This document shows positions 4,100-6,428 of a stretch of DNA of 6,428 nucleotides, in pieces. Under the pieces are notes generated by a model. That model was not told where the DNA came from and did no database searches. It saw only the letters and a list, made by a program, of their open reading frames with translations. The stretch spans positions 9,583 to 16,010 of the forward strand of contig FR898419.1 in assembly GCA_000437515.1 (NCBI GenBank), written 5' to 3'. The DNA is from Acidiphilium sp. CAG:727 (GTDB lineage Bacteria > Bacillota > Clostridia > Christensenellales > Borkfalkiaceae). The position numbers and the translations under genes are program-made. Position 1 is the stretch's first letter; each line of letters begins with the position of its first letter.

Positions 4100-6428
4100 T
4101 TACGCTTCTGCCGTAGCGGTCTTTATAACCGTAACGCCGGGTATTTCGGTAATCTTTGCATTGTTATTGTGCGAGTCAACCGCAAGACATTCGACGTCTT
4201 TTGCTTTGACGACTACTTTGTCACAAGTGTATTGTGAAGCAGTACAGTCCCAACCGCTGCCGAATACTTTGTTAAGAGTTGCATTTTCGGCAGTTATATT
4301 GACATTCGTCAAAGTGAGTTGCGAAGAGCGGTAAGACGCTATGACACCGAAGAAATATGAGGGATTGGCAATCGTATCGGCAGTACCTGCGATGGTTATA
4401 TTAACGTTTTCAATCGTCGAATAATATGCAGAACCTGCCAACAACGTGGAGTTCGCTCCCCATAAACTGACGTTAAGGAAATTTATATCCTTAATCGTAG
4501 CGCGGTCAAGCGCTCCGAAAATACCGCCGGCTTGCATAACGCCGCCGTTAACGGAGAACCCTCTTCCGTCAAGCGTTCCCGCAAAGCCGCCGTCGTTTAT
4601 ACCGATATTAGAAAAGTTAGTCTGAGCACCTTTATCGTCGGTATAATTTATCGTAGTATCATACATCGTTTCGCCCGCTTCGATATTACCGGCTAAAATA
4701 AAGTATTTTCCTTCCTGAATCTTTCCGGGTTTTATGGTATCGGTAGGTATTTTTACCAATTCGAGAAGACGAGTTATATCCGAAATACTTTCGGTTACGA
4801 TGGTGATCGGAACGGTTATCGTATACTTCGTATTGCCTTTCGTCGCAAAAACGATCATGGAGTTCGCGCCGTGCGCGCCGTTTTTCATAGAATCGGGGAT
4901 AGTTATCGCTCCGTTTTCGACGGTGAGTTTTTCTTCGTTGAAAGTCGCGCCCGTAATCGTGCCGCCCGCAAGATCCGGGTCTTCGCCGAGATCAAGAGTG
5001 AACGAAGTCTTTTCGCCCGTCGAATCTTTCAATATAACGTCTTGCGCTTTATTAAACGTTTTCTGTTCGTTTACGTCAAGTACGTTTACGGTTAAAGCGA
5101 CTTTTACGCTGCTGCCTTCTTTAACCGCAAATTCAACTACGAACGTAGCGGCTTTATTGTACATATTTTCCGTAACGAATTGAGTAAGATCTTCGAAAAC
5201 GAGAGTGTTGGTCAATAAACTTGCCGCGTCGGTCATATCTACGCCGTTTACGGTTACCGACTTCAAAGAAGTGTATCTCGTCCAGGGTTCCGCAAACGTA
5301 TAAGTCCATTCGAACGAATCGCCGAACTGTTTGGGGTCGATAGATTCGACGCCGGAATCTTTCGTAGTATCAATGCTGCCGCTGAGTTTATAGGTTAAGC
5401 CATCGACCTGATCGAGGTAAAGTTTACCCTCATTGCCCGAAGCGAAGCAACCTACCGAATCGGCTATAATTTCGACGTTGGTGCAATGCCACTTGGCAGG
5501 ATCTGCGTTGTTGCTCGGATGATGTCCGCCGATCCAGGGGAAAGTCGAACCCGCAGCGTCTATTTTGACGTTAGTCAAAGTTACGTTGTTTACGGGGTGC
5601 GAAGCCAGAATACCGAAGAAGTAACCCGATTCGCAAACTTTTCTGTCCGTTATATAAATTTCGACGTTTTCAAGCGTTGCGTTAAACAGAGTACCGGCGA
5701 TAAGAACGCGGTTCGCGCCGACTGCTTTAACGTCGGCAAACTTGATATTTTTAACCGTTCCGCTTTCGATAGAGCCGAACAATCCGCCGCCGTACATCTC
5801 TCCGCCCGTTATGGTGTGATTCCTTCCGTCGAGAGTTCCCGCAAAACCTCTGCCTGCGTTTGCCCATTGCATACCGTCTGCTCCGTAAGTGGAGGCGGCG
5901 AAATCGTTAGCGAGTATGAAGTATTTGCCCGCATTAAATTTATCTTCGATACCCTCGTATTTGTCCTCACCCTGAATTTTATAGTATACGCAATTTACGA
6001 GGTCGGTAAAATTCGTAATGCTTTTCGTTACAAGCGTTACGGGAACCTGAATCGTATGGTCTAAATCGTAGTTATCGGTAACGACTACCGTAAGATATTG
6101 TTCGCCGTGGGCTACGTCGTTTACGCCTTCGGGTATAACGAGCGCGTCTTTATTATCGCCGAAAGAAAGTTCGCCGTACTTTACGCTCTTAACCGCCTTA
6201 TAGTCGGATATTCCGCCGAGCGTAAGTCTGTTTTCGGAAGATTCGATTAATACGTCCTGACGTTTATCGGTAATAACCTTATTAAACGTATACTCCTGAA
6301 GAGCGGCTCCGCAAATGCAAACGCCCGTGTCGGTTTCGGCGTTTTCGGTGTTCCAGCCGTTAAGTTTGTGCGCAACCTTGAAACTCATCGCCGGCGAAGT
6401 TACGCCGTTTAAGTTAGCCGTATCGGCT
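4100..6428 (-). CDS. Secreted/surface protein with duplicated Ig-like plus beta-helix modules, 5' end outside window (partial)
   Basis: The frame is open through the right edge: thirteen codons without a stop precede the first visible ATG (6388), so the true start lies outside. Residues are numbered from that ATG; 762 are visible. A C-x-C-G motif (24-27) precedes an Ig-like domain (about 33-122), then a GLUG/pectin-lyase-like region (about 150-335) with GFAGTLDGR (181-189), a glycine-rich turn, GGLFG, and repeated rungs of the form [LIVC]-x-N-[VI]-x-[IF] at 212, 239, 271 and 302. A second Ig-like stretch (about 371-438) leads to a repeat of the whole unit: TFNK at 444-447, Ig-like to about 532, GFAGTLDGR at 601-609, and rungs at 632, 659, 693 and 722. 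The C-terminus ends in ATAEA with no LPXTG or membrane helix, so any anchor must be N-terminal. The likely role is extracellular binding or adhesion, perhaps to glycans; enzymatic activity is not shown. It lies 94 bases upstream of the binding-protein gene in the same direction. Confidence 0.88.
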   Translation of the reverse strand, partial: ADTANLNGVTSPAMSFKVAHKLNGWNTENAETDTGVCICGAALQEYTFNKVITDKRQDVLIESSENRLTLGGISDYKAVKSVKYGELSFGDNKDALVIPEGVNDVAHGEQYLTVVVTDNYDLDHTIQVPVTLVTKSITNFTDLVNCVYYKIQGEDKYEGIEDKFNAGKYFILANDFAASTYGADGMQWANAGRGFAGTLDGRNHTITGGEMYGGGLFGSIESGTVKNIKFADVKAVGANRVLIAGTLFNATLENVEIYITDRKVCESGYFFGILASHPVNNVTLTNVKIDAAGSTFPWIGGHHPSNNADPAKWHCTNVEIIADSVGCFASGNEGKLYLDQVDGLTYKLSGSIDTTKDSGVESIDPKQFGDSFEWTYTFAEPWTRYTSLKSVTVNGVDMTDAASLLTNTLVFEDLTQFVTENMYNKAATFVVEFAVKEGSSVKVALTVNVLDVNEQKTFNKAQDVILKDSTGEKTSFTLDLGEDPDLAGGTITGATFNEEKLTVENGAITIPDSMKNGAHGANSMIVFATKGNTKYTITVPITIVTESISDITRLLELVKIPTDTIKPGKIQEGKYFILAGNIEAGETMYDTTINYTDDKGAQTNFSNIGINDGGFAGTLDGRGFSVNGGVMQAGGIFGALDRATIKDINFLNVSLWGANSTLLAGSAYYSTIENVNITIAGTADTIANPSYFFGVIASYRSSQLTLTNVNITAENATLNKVFGSGWDCTASQYTCDKVVVKAKDVECLAVDSHNNNAKITEIPGVTVIKTATAEA
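4118..5059 (-). repeat. Module copy 2 of the surface protein (Ig-like plus beta-helix)
   Basis: This encodes residues about 444-757. It matches copy 1 in order: TFNK, an IP....AHG turn (497-507), a V-P-I-T-I-V-T-E-S-I-S strand (526-536), GKYFILAG (560-567), GFAGTLDGR (601-609), GGIFG (621-625), YFFGVIAS (678-685), LTNVNI (693-698) and a C722...C734 pair. The copies are clearly related in protein but diverged, so the duplication is not recent. Confidence 0.8.
5384..6292 (-). repeat. Module copy 1 of the surface protein (Ig-like plus beta-helix)
   Basis: This encodes residues about 33-335. Landmarks are YTFNK (33-37), IPEGVNDVAHG (85-95), V-P-V-T-L-V-T-K-S-I-T (115-125), GKYFILAN (154-161), GFAGTLDGR (181-189), GGLFG (201-205), YFFGILAS (256-263), LTNVKI (271-276) and a C302...C314 pair. 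Each has a counterpart in the same order in copy 2, with an offset of 410 to 422 residues. Confidence 0.8.

Noticed and set aside
4100..4150. Possible sortase or membrane anchor at the C-terminus of the surface protein
   Set aside because: The end reads ...KTATAEA with no LPXTG-like motif, hydrophobic helix or basic tail.
5486..6064. 192-codon open frame on the plus strand
   Set aside because: It lies antisense to the surface-protein gene, which has clear repeats and domain landmarks. The plus-strand product has no recognisable motif and is explained by the codon bias of the real gene.
4118..6292. Pectate lyase or other catalytic assignment for the beta-helix modules
   Set aside because: No catalytic motif of a known lyase or glycosidase could be recognised; only the fold-type repeat pattern is supported.
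4118..6292. CRISPR or short tandem DNA repeats in the repetitive gene
   Set aside because: The repetition is at protein level over about 300 residues with diverged DNA; no short, evenly spaced identical repeats are present.

Overview
The window looks like part of a sugar-uptake locus from a Gram-positive-type anaerobe. I infer an uncultured member of Bacillota/Clostridia. The reasons are a lipoprotein-anchored solute-binding protein, a CUT1-type importer with no ATPase gene beside it, Shine-Dalgarno-led tightly packed genes, moderate GC by eye, and a secreted protein with Ig-like and beta-helix repeats. No rRNA, tRNA, phage or transposase marker is present, so the taxonomic call is weak.

All five genes lie on the minus strand and are read from right to left. 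(1) 6428-4100: the 3' part of a large secreted or surface protein whose 5' end is outside the window. It holds two copies of a module made of an Ig-like domain followed by a GLUG/pectin-lyase-like beta-helix, with a further Ig-like domain between them. (2) After a 94-base gap with an AT-rich palindrome and a hairpin, 4005-2302 encodes a long (567 aa) lipoprotein solute-binding protein. (3) 2295-1330 and (4) 1318-290 encode the two membrane subunits, MalF/UgpA-like and MalG/UgpE-like, each with a recognisable EAA loop. (5) 276-1 is the start of another exported protein, cut off by the left edge, with a signal peptide and the beginning of an Ig-like region.

Genes 2 to 5 are separated by only 6, 11 and 13 bases and are almost certainly one transcript. 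The binding protein captures a sugar or oligosaccharide outside the cell and passes it to the permease pair. ATP hydrolysis would come from a shared MsmX-type ATPase encoded elsewhere, as is common in Bacillota (family knowledge, not visible here). The two flanking exported proteins suggest that the locus couples surface binding or processing of a glycan to uptake. The substrate cannot be read from the sequence.

The less ordinary parts are the duplicated Ig/beta-helix module with a conserved cysteine pair in each copy, an unusually long external loop in the MalG-type permease, and an insertion in the binding protein. I see no CRISPR array, insertion sequence, RNA gene or riboswitch. There is no gene-free stretch longer than 94 bases.
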